From: Promethearchaeota archaeon
GTDB lineage: Archaea; Asgardarchaeota; Lokiarchaeia; Sigynarchaeales; SOKP01
Assembly: GCA_016839845.1 (NCBI GenBank)
Contig: JAEOTL010000179.1
Coordinates: forward strand, 1-8,964
Length of the DNA: 8,964 nt
Reading direction: 5' to 3'
In this document: in pieces, positions 1 through 6,311 of the stretch
How positions within the stretch are numbered: the stretch's first letter is position 1
Layout: each line of letters opens with the position of its first letter
Notes under the pieces: model-generated
The model's database searches: none
What the model saw: only the letters and a program-made list of their open reading frames with translations
What the model was told of the DNA's origin: nothing
Translations under genes and position numbers: made by a program

Positions 1-234
1 GAAGCAGGAATGGCACTGGCAGGATTACAACTCCAAGCTAATGCATTAGGTTTACGGTGGAAAAAATCGATCCTATCACATCCAGATGATCCTAAATACA
101 GGAGGTTATTTGATCTGGATTCTGCTGAGCAATCAATAAATGATACAGCAGCAAATTTAGTGAATTTACCAAAAAACGAAAGATTATCACTTAAAGGGGA
201 GTTAATTCCAACAGTATTATTTCATCTAAAATAA
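1..234 (+). CDS. C-terminal fragment of an unidentified protein, possibly nitroreductase-like
   Basis: The reading frame is open from the first base of the window and ends at a TAA at 232-234, so this is the last 77 codons of a gene starting outside the window. The ATG at position 10 is probably an internal methionine, because the frame has no stop before it. The fragment begins with a hydrophobic, Ala/Leu-rich helix (EAGMALAGLQLQANALGL) that resembles the late helix of nitroreductase-family flavoproteins, where a small-residue helix ends in ALGL. The rest is charged and shows no motif I recognise. The nitroreductase reading is a guess from this one helix. The gene converges with the radical SAM gene across a 75-nt gap. 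Confidence 0.4.
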   Translation, partial: EAGMALAGLQLQANALGLRWKKSILSHPDDPKYRRLFDLDSAEQSINDTAANLVNLPKNERLSLKGELIPTVLFHLK

Positions 235-309
235 ATCAAGATTTAAAAATAACTTGGATAGCTCCACTCGTACCAATAAAAATTAACTTAGAAATCTTTG
301 ACATTTTAA

Positions 310-1035
310 TTAATCAAATCCCATATAATGACATTTACAAGATAAGGAATCCATTTGATTCTTAATGAAATTAATGGTCTCTTCTCTTAGTGGTTCCACT
401 TCATTCTCAATTTCAAACTTCCGAATAATATATTTATCAGGGTTTAATTCATCTATAAAATTGCGTAATCCAATAATATTTTCTTCAGATATATTGAAAT
501 TATCTCCAAATATCGAATGAATCCATATAGGCTTATTAGACTCAGCTTTAAATTTCTTCAATCCTTCAAGAACATCATCAAGTCTTACCTTACCATGGTG
601 TTGATTGATTCGGCTAAATTCCTCAGCAATAACAGCATTTAAATTGAATTGCATTATATCACATTCACAAAAATCATTTCGAACTTCAGGATCTGTTAAT
701 AGAGAAGCATTTGAATATGCTGTCGTAGTAATAGAAGGATATTTCTCTTTGATTTTTCTTGCTAGTTCTCCAAATTTCGAATATAAAGCGGGTTCACCAC
801 TTCCCGTAAGGAATATTGTATCAGGAAGATCATTTTGTCCCAAGTATGAATCAACTTCCTCAATAATATCTTGAACTTGATAAAATTCCTCTCGTTCCAT
901 AGTCATTTTGGTAGTTTTTCCTAAACTACAATAATAACAATTAAAAGAACAGGTCTTTAGAGGACTAAAGTCAACAGGAAGGAGTTTTCCTAAAAGAGGA
1001 TGATCCATAATCTCTCCTAAATACTGCTTCTTCAT
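310..1035 (-). CDS. Radical SAM protein (COG0731-like Fe-S oxidoreductase)
   Basis: This 241-residue protein carries the radical SAM signature CSFNCYYC, with Cys29, Cys33 and Cys36 as ligands of the SAM-bound [4Fe-4S] cluster. The GSGEP motif at 78-82 is the usual glycine-rich SAM-contact strand. The opening (LLPVDFSPLKTCSFNCYYC, then LGKTT and a conserved-looking ER) resembles the COG0731 group, a family related to wyosine-type tRNA enzymes whose members mostly have no assigned reaction. Expected chemistry is reductive SAM cleavage to a 5'-deoxyadenosyl radical; the substrate cannot be read from sequence. It is short for the group, and a C-terminal CKC (233-235) is the only other notable Cys pattern, so there is no obvious second cluster domain. 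It starts at ATG 1033-1035 with a TATA-like box just upstream and appears to be transcribed alone. Confidence 0.8.
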   Translation of the reverse strand: MKKQYLGEIMDHPLLGKLLPVDFSPLKTCSFNCYYCSLGKTTKMTMEREEFYQVQDIIEEVDSYLGQNDLPDTIFLTGSGEPALYSKFGELARKIKEKYPSITTTAYSNASLLTDPEVRNDFCECDIMQFNLNAVIAEEFSRINQHHGKVRLDDVLEGLKKFKAESNKPIWIHSIFGDNFNISEENIIGLRNFIDELNPDKYIIRKFEIENEVEPLREETINFIKNQMDSLSCKCHYMGFD

Positions 1036-1058
1036 GAGTTTGCTATAATAATCTATTG

Positions 1059-1066
1059 TATTTAAA
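1059..1066 (-). promoter_or_regulatory. TATA-like box of the radical SAM gene
   Basis: On the minus strand this reads TTTAAATA, 24-31 nt upstream of the ATG ending at 1035. That spacing puts the expected archaeal transcription start almost on the start codon, suggesting a leaderless or nearly leaderless transcript. The same octamer lies 23-30 nt upstream of the acidic gene further right, which supports the reading. Confidence 0.45.
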
Positions 1067-1100
1067 ACAAATGAAGGAAAAAACTTAATGTCTAAATTTG

Positions 1101-1119
1101 AAAAAATAAGAAGAAAAAA
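1101..1119 (-). terminator. U-rich termination tract after the first MaoC gene
   Basis: Immediately past the stop of the 1121-1558 gene the minus strand carries two runs of six T, at 1114-1119 and 1101-1106. Archaeal RNA polymerase commonly stops at such tracts without a hairpin. It lies just upstream of the radical SAM promoter and would separate the two units. Confidence 0.4.
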
Positions 1120-1120
1120 G

Positions 1121-1558
1121 TTAATTTAATACTAATATAGTACCTTCACCTGATGTTACAACTTCATCATTTTGGTTTTTTACAATAGTATCACATTGAA
1201 CAAATTTTAATTTACCATCTTTTTTGGTATATTTATCTTTTACGGTAGCAATGGCTGTTAATGTATCACCAAAAAACACGGGCTTTTCAAACCTAACTGT
1301 CTGCCCCCCATATAAAATACCCGGTCCAAATAGTTTTGTGCCTAATACTGCCGATATTAAACCTGAACTCAAGGCTCCATGAGCAACTTGTTTTCCAAAC
1401 ATTTGAGTTGCGGCATATTCAGGATTAACATGTATAGGGTTGTAATCTCCGGTCACTTCAGCAAATTTCATAACATCTTCTTCAGTTATTGTTTTAGTAA
1501 ATGATGCAGACTGTCCAATTTCATAGTCATCCCATTTGACTGGTTCTAAATCTGACAT
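1121..1558 (-). CDS. MaoC-type (R)-specific enoyl-CoA hydratase, copy 1
   Basis: A 145-residue single hot-dog-fold protein, the size of PhaJ-type hydratases. The hydratase-2 signature is complete: GDYNPIH at 37-43 followed by VNPEYA, with Asp38 and His43 as the expected catalytic pair five residues apart, as in characterised (R)-hydratases. A second conserved block, MFGKQVAHGALSS (53-65), lines the acyl-CoA tunnel in this family. The expected reaction is reversible hydration of trans-2-enoyl-CoA to (R)-3-hydroxyacyl-CoA in the cytoplasm. It is a tandem paralogue of the gene at 1662-2102, about 60-65% identical by eye, with the same 25-bp element 10 nt upstream of its ATG. Since both copies keep catalytic residues, both are probably active, perhaps on different chain lengths or side groups. 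The actual acyl substrate is unknown. Confidence 0.9.
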   Translation of the reverse strand: MSDLEPVKWDDYEIGQSASFTKTITEEDVMKFAEVTGDYNPIHVNPEYAATQMFGKQVAHGALSSGLISAVLGTKLFGPGILYGGQTVRFEKPVFFGDTLTAIATVKDKYTKKDGKLKFVQCDTIVKNQNDEVVTSGEGTILVLN

Positions 1559-1567
1559 AAAATAAAG

Positions 1568-1592
1568 TAATGAAAAAATAGATAAAAATATT
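1568..1592 (-). promoter_or_regulatory. Upstream element of MaoC copy 1, identical to that of copy 2
   Basis: This 25-bp AT-rich block is identical base for base to 2112-2136. In both genes it lies 10-34 nt upstream of the ATG. It includes a TATA-like minus-strand stretch (TATTTTTAT), so it most likely holds the TATA/BRE region. Expected start sites are close to the ATG, giving leaderless transcripts. Flanking intergenic bases differ between copies. Confidence 0.55.
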
Positions 1593-1661
1593 ATCTAGGT
1601 TCCTTTTTAGATTGTTTTTAAGGTATGTTTCATGACTGGAGTTACCGAGAATGGGTATAAA

Positions 1662-2102
1662 TTACATTACTAAAACTTGAGCTTCTCCATCAGTAACAAC
1701 TTCATTTCTCTGGTTCATTACTTTAGTCTCCACATCTAAAAATTGTAATGTACCACTTTTACCTTCTTTAGTATATTTCTTTGATACTGTTGCTACTGCT
1801 GTTAGTGTATCTCCAATAAAGACTGGTTTTTTGAAAACTACTTTTTGAGAAGCATAAAGAGCTCCCGGACCAAATAAGTGAACACCGAGTGCTGCTGAAA
1901 TTAGTGCTGAACTATAAGCTCCGTGAACAACCCGTTTTCCAAACATTTGGGTTTTTGCAAATTCCTCGTTCACGTGGAGTGGATTAAAATCCCCACTGAT
2001 CCCTGCAAATAAGATAACATCCGCTTCAGTAACGGTTTTACTACATGAAGCTGAAGTACCTACTTCATAGTCGTCAAATTTAACGATATCTGTTTTAGAC
2101 AT
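1662..2102 (-). CDS. MaoC-type (R)-specific enoyl-CoA hydratase, copy 2
   Basis: A 146-residue paralogue of the neighbouring hydratase. The signature GDFNPLH at 37-43 supplies Asp38 and His43, and MFGKRVVHGAYSS at 53-65 matches the second conserved block. The same (R)-3-hydroxyacyl-CoA/enoyl-CoA chemistry is expected. Differences from copy 1 fall mostly in the N-terminal strand and the last 35 residues, where copy 2 has a slightly longer loop (KEGKSGTLQ). Hot-dog hydratases act as dimers, so the two could form homodimers or a heterodimer; the sequence does not decide. The gene has its own upstream element, so the pair looks like a duplication that carried its promoter along rather than a simple two-gene operon. 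Confidence 0.9.
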   Translation of the reverse strand: MSKTDIVKFDDYEVGTSASCSKTVTEADVILFAGISGDFNPLHVNEEFAKTQMFGKRVVHGAYSSALISAALGVHLFGPGALYASQKVVFKKPVFIGDTLTAVATVSKKYTKEGKSGTLQFLDVETKVMNQRNEVVTDGEAQVLVM

Positions 2103-2111
2103 AGACTAGAC

Positions 2112-2136
2112 TAATGAAAAAATAGATAAAAATATT
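2112..2136 (-). promoter_or_regulatory. Upstream element of MaoC copy 2, identical to that of copy 1
   Basis: Exact 25-bp match to 1568-1592, at the same distance from the start codon (10-34 nt upstream of the ATG ending at 2102). The DNA either side differs from copy 1, while this block has not changed although the coding regions have diverged by over a third at protein level. Confidence 0.55.
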
Positions 2137-2179
2137 GACTATATTATCTTAAGTTATTAACTCAAATTTAACACATCAT

Positions 2180-3244
2180 TTATGGGGAATTACTTCTTTT
2201 CCCTTTTATAATTGCCATACCCATTTCACGAACTCTATTAAAAGGTTCGACCCTATCCTCTCTCAGTTCTAAGGTTATCGCCTCATCTGGACATACACTA
2301 GCACATAGTCCGCATCCGAGACATAAATCTCTATTAACTATAGCAACATCATGTAAGGTGATTGCATTTACAGGGCATCGGTCAACACATGAACCACATC
2401 CAATACAGATTTCTTGATCTACAATAGACTCAAATAATGCATTCATATATTTCTGTTTATCATGACCAAATTTGGTCATACCTTTCATAGAGGCACAGCA
2501 ACATGGACAACAGTTGCAGATGTTAGACAAATGCTTCGAGTTAGCACTGGCATGGACTAGCCCAGACTGATCAGCTTCTTCAACGATCTTAATAGCTTCT
2601 TCCGCTGTAATCTCTCTTCCCATTCCGTTTTCAATGTAATATTCTGCGGCAATTCCAAAACTGAGACAATTTTCAATAGGATGATTGCATCCCTCTTCGT
2701 TTATTCTAGTTTCTTTCCTACATATGCATTCTGTGACAGAAATCACTCTCGAATTTCTAATACTCTCTTTAAGCATGTGATACGGATATAGTGTCGTATC
2801 GTTTTCAATTGTTTCTTCTATAGGAATAACTTTAAATCCAGGAACATTACTTGCTCCCATTTCATCAAGATATGCAGTGTCGTAATATTCCTTAAAGAGC
2901 TTTGCGAGTTCTTTGTCTATTTTTTTTACAGAGTATTCATATATACCAATCATAAAAGGTGCTGAATTGTATAGAGTCTTACCTTCTCTGCGAACTCTAA
3001 AAATCAATCCCTTTTTCGACATAGACTCCAACTTTAGTTCCAATTCTTTTTCATTGAGTTTATTTCTTCTAGCTATTCTATTGACTGGTTCGGGTGTTGT
3101 TGTCAAATATATTGCTGTCTTTGCTTCTTCCTCAGTAAAAAGTCGTTTTAAAATTTTAATTTCAACTCCAGAGGACGTTTCTGGAAAACCTAAAGGGAAT
3201 CGATCAAGAAATTTCCTCAAATCTAAGTATACTTTATCAGACAT
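2180..3244 (-). CDS. Cys-rich 4Fe-4S protein with C-terminal 2[4Fe-4S] ferredoxin domain
   Basis: This 354-residue protein has three visible parts. Residues 1-100 contain no Cys; 30-90 look like a winged-helix-type fold (ILKRLFTEEEAKTAIYL, then LELKLESMSKKGLIFRV). Residues 165-255 hold a Cys-rich module: CIC at 173-175, Cys186, Cys193, then the dense cluster CNCCPCCC at 243-250, likely binding one or more Fe-S clusters or another metal. Residues 275-325 are a classic bacterial-type ferredoxin pair, CIGCGSCVDRCP (280-291) and CLGCGLCASVCP (308-319), each a CxxCxxCxxxCP motif for one [4Fe-4S]. It is probably a cytoplasmic electron carrier or the electron-transfer subunit of an oxidoreductase; similar ferredoxin-tailed proteins occur in strict anaerobes, but I know no assigned reaction. 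It is divergent from the aminopeptidase operon and upstream of the MaoC pair. Confidence 0.75.
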   Translation of the reverse strand: MSDKVYLDLRKFLDRFPLGFPETSSGVEIKILKRLFTEEEAKTAIYLTTTPEPVNRIARRNKLNEKELELKLESMSKKGLIFRVRREGKTLYNSAPFMIGIYEYSVKKIDKELAKLFKEYYDTAYLDEMGASNVPGFKVIPIEETIENDTTLYPYHMLKESIRNSRVISVTECICRKETRINEEGCNHPIENCLSFGIAAEYYIENGMGREITAEEAIKIVEEADQSGLVHASANSKHLSNICNCCPCCCASMKGMTKFGHDKQKYMNALFESIVDQEICIGCGSCVDRCPVNAITLHDVAIVNRDLCLGCGLCASVCPDEAITLELREDRVEPFNRVREMGMAIIKGKRSNSP

Positions 3245-3283
3245 TAATTTTTACGCCTTATATAAAATCTGAAAATAAAATAG

Positions 3284-3291
3284 TTTAATAT
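3284..3291 (+). promoter_or_regulatory. TATA-like box of the M29 aminopeptidase operon
   Basis: TTTAATAT lies 54-61 nt upstream of the ATG at 3345. A start about 25 nt downstream would give a leader of roughly 30 nt containing AAAGGA at 3332-3337, seven bases before the ATG, which could serve as a weak ribosome binding site. The 100-nt spacer is shared with the divergent Fe-S gene; its own TATA-like sequence (minus strand TTTATATA, 3259-3266) lies rather close to that ATG. Confidence 0.4.
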
Positions 3292-3344
3292 ATCACTTAT
3301 AATCTATCAATATTATTGGACTTAATAATTTAAAGGAAAATCCA

Positions 3345-4601
3345 ATGACAACCGAATTTGAGCAGAATTTAGAAAAATATGCAGAAGTAATATTAAAAGT
3401 GGGTCTTAATCTACAAAAAGGACAACGTTTATTAATCCAGCCTTATTTAGGTAGTCCTCTTTTTGAAATAACTTCATTAATCAAATTAATTGCGAAGAAA
3501 GCATATCAGATGGGTGCTAGATTTGTTGAAGTATTATGGAATGATCCTCAACTTCACTTAATCAGGCTCCAACATGCTCCTCAGGATTCTTTTGAGGAAT
3601 TTTCATTTTGGCGCAGAGATGCATCACTAGACTTTACAAAAAAGGGTGATGCTAAACTTGGTATTTCCGCTACCGATCCTTTATTGTTCAAAGATCAAGA
3701 TCAAGAGCACGTAAAGACCTTGATTCACTCAATATTAAAGCATTATAAACCTATAGGTGATTTAATAAAAAAGAATGCAACTAATTGGACAGGCATCAAG
3801 GTTCCCTCAGAAAGTTGGGCTAAACATATCTTCGCTAATTTTCCAACCGAGGAACGTATAGCAAAATTTTGGGAGATTATATTTGAAATATGTCGAATAA
3901 AACAAAAAGATCCAGTATCTGCTTGGAAAAACCATATTAAACAATTAGCTGCTAGAAGTAATTATTTAACAAAAAAGAAATATAATTCCTTAAAAATGGT
4001 AGGACCGGGAACAGATTTAACAATCGGATTGCCTAAGGATCATCTATGGTTAAGTGCAGGATTTAAAAGTCAAAATGGGATTAATTTTGTAGCAAATATT
4101 CCTACTGAAGAGGTATTTACTATTCCACATAAGGATAAAACAGAAGGAGTAGTAACAATGACGAAACCACTTGTTTATGGAGGAAACCTGATTGAAGACA
4201 TTAAATTAACATTCTCAAAAGGAAAAATAGTTGAATTAAATGCTGGAAAAGGTAAAAAATTCTTAGAAAATATTACTAAAACTGACGAAGGGGCGAGTCG
4301 TTTAGGCGAGGTTGCCCTAGTTCCCCATAGCTCACCAATATCTCAAACAGGATTACTTTTTTATAATATTGGTATTGATGAAAATGCTGCTAATCATATC
4401 GCTTTGGGTAAAGGTTTCAATTTTAACTTAAAAAATGGTGAGGAAATGTCTGATGAAGAATTTAGCGCTGTGGGGGGAAATATTAGCTTGGTTCATATTG
4501 ATTGTATGGTTGGTTCAGGAGAAGTGGATATTGACGGAATCACAGAAGATGGTACAGCTGAACCAATTTTTCGAAATGGAGAATGGGCTTTCAATGTTTA
4601 A
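3345..4601 (+). CDS. M29-family metallo-aminopeptidase, copy 1 (metal-site Tyr replaced by Phe)
   Basis: A 418-residue protein with the full length and residue spacing of the M29 (AmpS/AmpT/PepS, thermophilic) aminopeptidases, cytoplasmic dimetal enzymes that remove N-terminal residues from peptides. By spacing against the family the metal ligands are Glu256 (in PTEEVFT), Glu322 (RLGEVAL), His351 (NHIALG), His384 and Asp386 (LVHID). The family also has a conserved active-site Tyr seven residues after the first His; here it is Phe358 (HIALGKGF). The tandem paralogue keeps Tyr, so this copy may have altered or lost activity. N-terminal helices (NLEKYAEVILKVGLNLQKGQ) and the C-terminal GEWAFNV are typical. 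It is followed after 27 nt by copy 2, likely in one transcript. There is no signal peptide. Confidence 0.88.
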   Translation: MTTEFEQNLEKYAEVILKVGLNLQKGQRLLIQPYLGSPLFEITSLIKLIAKKAYQMGARFVEVLWNDPQLHLIRLQHAPQDSFEEFSFWRRDASLDFTKKGDAKLGISATDPLLFKDQDQEHVKTLIHSILKHYKPIGDLIKKNATNWTGIKVPSESWAKHIFANFPTEERIAKFWEIIFEICRIKQKDPVSAWKNHIKQLAARSNYLTKKKYNSLKMVGPGTDLTIGLPKDHLWLSAGFKSQNGINFVANIPTEEVFTIPHKDKTEGVVTMTKPLVYGGNLIEDIKLTFSKGKIVELNAGKGKKFLENITKTDEGASRLGEVALVPHSSPISQTGLLFYNIGIDENAANHIALGKGFNFNLKNGEEMSDEEFSAVGGNISLVHIDCMVGSGEVDIDGITEDGTAEPIFRNGEWAFNV

Positions 4602-4618
4602 TTTTAATTGAAATAAGT

Positions 4619-4623
4619 GGTGA
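4619..4623 (+). promoter_or_regulatory. Shine-Dalgarno site GGTGA that fixes the start of M29 copy 2
   Basis: GGTGA ends five bases before the ATG at 4629, the standard archaeal arrangement for an internal operon gene. It rejects the overlapping in-frame GTG codons at 4617 and 4620, and the ATG start aligns with the start of copy 1 (MTTEFEQNLEKYAE against MKSEIEMNLEKYAE). Confidence 0.75.
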
Positions 4624-4628
4624 TTTTA

Positions 4629-5891
4629 ATGAAATCAGAGATTGAAATGAATTTAGAAAAATATGCTGAGTTAATATTAGAAGTGGGAGTAAATTTACAA
4701 AAGGGACAATGGTTATTAATTACTAATAATAGTTTAGGTACATCTCTTATTGATTTAGCTCCTTTTATTGAAATAGTTGTAAAAAAGGCATATCAATTGG
4801 GTGCCAGATTTGTTGATGTATTATGGAATAATCCCCAACTAGATTTAATTAGACTAGAGCATGCACCCCGAGATTCATTAGAAGAAATTTCTAGTTGGAA
4901 ACGAGATGCTTATTTAGAGAACATTGAAAAAGGTGGTGCTGGACTTAGTATATTGGCTGGTGACCCTTTTCTTTTCCGTAATCAAGATCCTGAGCTTATG
5001 ACAACAATGACAAAGGCAATAAAAAAGAAACTCAAACCTGTTAGTGATCTCTTGAATCAAAAAAAGGCTAGAAACGGAAGTGTTGTAGTAGCAGTTTGTG
5101 ATGCTTGGGCAGAGAAAGTATTCCCTAATCTCCCACCTCATAAATGTGTTGTTAAATTATGGGATAAAATTTTTGATATTTGTCGTTTAAAGCAAAAAGA
5201 TCCTGTTTCAGCATGGAATGAACATATTGATAAACTTACCACTAGAAAAGCCTATTTAAATGAGAAACAATATGTATCTGTACAATTAAATGCTCCAGGT
5301 ACTAATTTAACAATTGGTCTACCTGAAGGGCATATATGGGGGGGTGGAAGATCTATAAGCCAAAAAGGGATAGATCATGTAGGTAATCTTCCAACAGAGG
5401 AGATTTATACTCTCCCTCATAAAGATATGACAGAAGGAACTGTAAAAATAACAAAACCTCTCAATCATGAGGGTTATTTAATTGAAGATATTGAATTGAA
5501 ATTCTCAGGAGGGAAAATTATAGATTTAAAAGCAGGAAAAGGTAAGGATCTCCTAAAAAATCTTATCAAGACCGATGAGGGGGCGAGTAGATTAGGAGAG
5601 ATCGCTCTTGTCCCACATAGTTCACCTATTTCACAATCAGGAATAATCTTTTATAATAGTTTGATTGATGAAAATGCGTCTAACCATATTGCTTTAGGTT
5701 TTGCTTATAGATCATGTTTGAAAAATGGAAAAGATATGTCAGATGATGAATTTCTTGTTGCTGGGGGAAATACTAGCTTAGTTCATGTAGATGTCATGAT
5801 TGGTTCAGGAGAAATGGATGTTGATGGAATTACTAAAGAAAGTACAGCTGAACCAATCATGCGAAAAGGAGAATGGGCTTTCAATGTTTAA
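4629..5891 (+). CDS. M29-family metallo-aminopeptidase, copy 2 (complete metal site)
   Basis: A 420-residue tandem paralogue of the preceding gene, roughly 60% identical by eye and closest in the C-terminal metal-binding half. All expected M29 residues are present: Glu258 (PTEEIYT), Glu324 (RLGEIAL), His353 (NHIALG), Tyr360, His386 and Asp388 (LVHVD). It is therefore the better candidate for an active broad-specificity aminopeptidase in peptide turnover. The start at 4629 is set by the GGTGA site and by alignment with copy 1; the GTG at 4617 would add four residues with no family counterpart. Its stop lies 12 nt from the stop of the convergent CxxC gene, an arrangement repeated at 7020/7032 where the aminopeptidase has decayed. 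Confidence 0.9.
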   Translation: MKSEIEMNLEKYAELILEVGVNLQKGQWLLITNNSLGTSLIDLAPFIEIVVKKAYQLGARFVDVLWNNPQLDLIRLEHAPRDSLEEISSWKRDAYLENIEKGGAGLSILAGDPFLFRNQDPELMTTMTKAIKKKLKPVSDLLNQKKARNGSVVVAVCDAWAEKVFPNLPPHKCVVKLWDKIFDICRLKQKDPVSAWNEHIDKLTTRKAYLNEKQYVSVQLNAPGTNLTIGLPEGHIWGGGRSISQKGIDHVGNLPTEEIYTLPHKDMTEGTVKITKPLNHEGYLIEDIELKFSGGKIIDLKAGKGKDLLKNLIKTDEGASRLGEIALVPHSSPISQSGIIFYNSLIDENASNHIALGFAYRSCLKNGKDMSDDEFLVAGGNTSLVHVDVMIGSGEMDVDGITKESTAEPIMRKGEWAFNV

Positions 5892-5903
5892 TTTAGAGTA
5901 AAA

Positions 5904-6119
5904 TCACATTAATTCTTCTAAATCCATTCCATTTTCTTTATTTTTTGTTCGTTTAATAGAAATAGTTCTCAAATTATCAAAATTAGCTTTAAAGCAGGTT
6001 TGGCAATCCTCCTCTTCATCGGGAGTAGCGGGTTCAACACGCATGTCATATCCAATTGATTCATACAATTCTACATATTCTTTTACCCTATGTTCTTCAA
6101 TTGTAAATCCTTTTTCCAA
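5904..6119 (-). CDS. Small CxxC protein of unknown function, copy 1 (TTG start or lost start)
   Basis: A 71-codon frame starting at TTG 6117-6119. I do not recognise the family. It is rich in charged residues and contains HRVKEYVELYESIGYDMRVE, which reads as an amphipathic helix followed by a strand, then a single pair CQTC (Cys39, Cys42), and ends in DLEELM. One CxxC is too little for a zinc ribbon but could bind metal in a dimer. It is about 83% identical (59 of 71) to the gene at 7032-7313, with many silent differences, which indicates selection on the protein. Similarity to that copy continues upstream of the TTG for about ten codons (NLEVPIRGKD against DLKVPHRGKD) up to a stop without an ATG. 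Either the TTG is used and the upstream part is relic, or the original start was lost. Confidence 0.6.
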   Translation of the reverse strand: MEKGFTIEEHRVKEYVELYESIGYDMRVEPATPDEEEDCQTCFKANFDNLRTISIKRTKNKENGMDLEELM

Positions 6120-6175
6120 ATCTTTTCCTCGAATTGGAACTTCTAGATTTGATGTAAATTAAACCTGAATTTCAT

Positions 6176-6188
6176 AGATATAAAAAAA
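6176..6188. promoter_or_regulatory. AT-rich TATA-like stretch between the CxxC gene and the tiny ORF
   Basis: The plus strand reads GATATAAAAAAAT and the minus strand ATTTTTTTATATC, so it could serve either direction. On the minus strand it lies about 57-69 nt upstream of the TTG of the CxxC gene; on the plus strand it lies 26-38 nt before the ATG at 6214. It is weak evidence because the whole spacer is AT-rich. Confidence 0.25.
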
Positions 6189-6213
6189 TTAAAAAAGTTG
6201 ATAGGTGGAATGA

Positions 6214-6294
6214 ATGGAAAAAAATGTTCGAAGATACGATATATGCTCCTCTACGTCATACATAAAGATGAAAATCTTTTTTTTAAATGAATAA
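6214..6294 (+). CDS. Possible 26-codon small ORF, unproven
   Basis: This tiny frame starts at ATG 6214 and ends at TAA 6292-6294. It stands out only because AGGTGG (6203-6208) ends five bases before the ATG, a good archaeal ribosome-site match, and an AT-rich TATA-like stretch lies about 30 nt upstream. The peptide has no recognisable domain and one Cys. A hairpin with a T-run falls inside its last third, which argues against efficient translation of the whole frame. It could equally be chance in the 192-nt spacer, or a small RNA. Confidence 0.15.
   Translation: MEKNVRRYDICSSTSYIKMKIFFLNE
6264..6284 (+). terminator. Short hairpin followed by eight T
   Basis: AAAGAT (6264-6269) pairs with ATCTTT (6274-6279) around a GAAA loop, and the T-run continues to 6284. 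The stem is A/T-rich and weak, but the T-run alone would stop archaeal polymerase. The only upstream plus-strand gene is the aminopeptidase ending at 5891, so it may end read-through from that operon or a small local transcript. Confidence 0.35.
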
Positions 6295-6295
6295 C

Positions 6296-6309
6296 AAAAA
6301 TGTAAAAAA
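6296..6309 (-). terminator. U-rich termination tract after the acidic gene
   Basis: The minus strand has T-runs at 6304-6309 (six) and 6296-6300 (five) immediately after the stop at 6312, a typical archaeal termination signal. It lies back to back with the plus-strand T-run at 6277-6284. Confidence 0.35.
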
Positions 6310-6311
6310 CT

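Noticed and set aside
605..874. Plus-strand open frame of 89 codons opposite the radical SAM gene
   Set aside because: It lies entirely antisense to a protein with clear radical SAM motifs, and its own translation has no recognisable pattern.
2913..3272. Plus-strand open frame of 119 codons opposite the N-terminus of the Fe-S protein
   Set aside because: Its Ser/Phe-rich composition is typical of antisense reading of a Lys/Glu-rich gene, and it runs over the divergent promoter region.
4617..4628. GTG start for M29 copy 2, adding four residues
   Set aside because: The GTG overlaps the GGTGA ribosome site, and the ATG at 4629 aligns with the start of copy 1.
4914..5141. Minus-strand open frame of 75 codons inside M29 copy 2
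   Set aside because: It is antisense to a well-conserved part of the aminopeptidase and the corresponding region of copy 1 shows no evidence for it.
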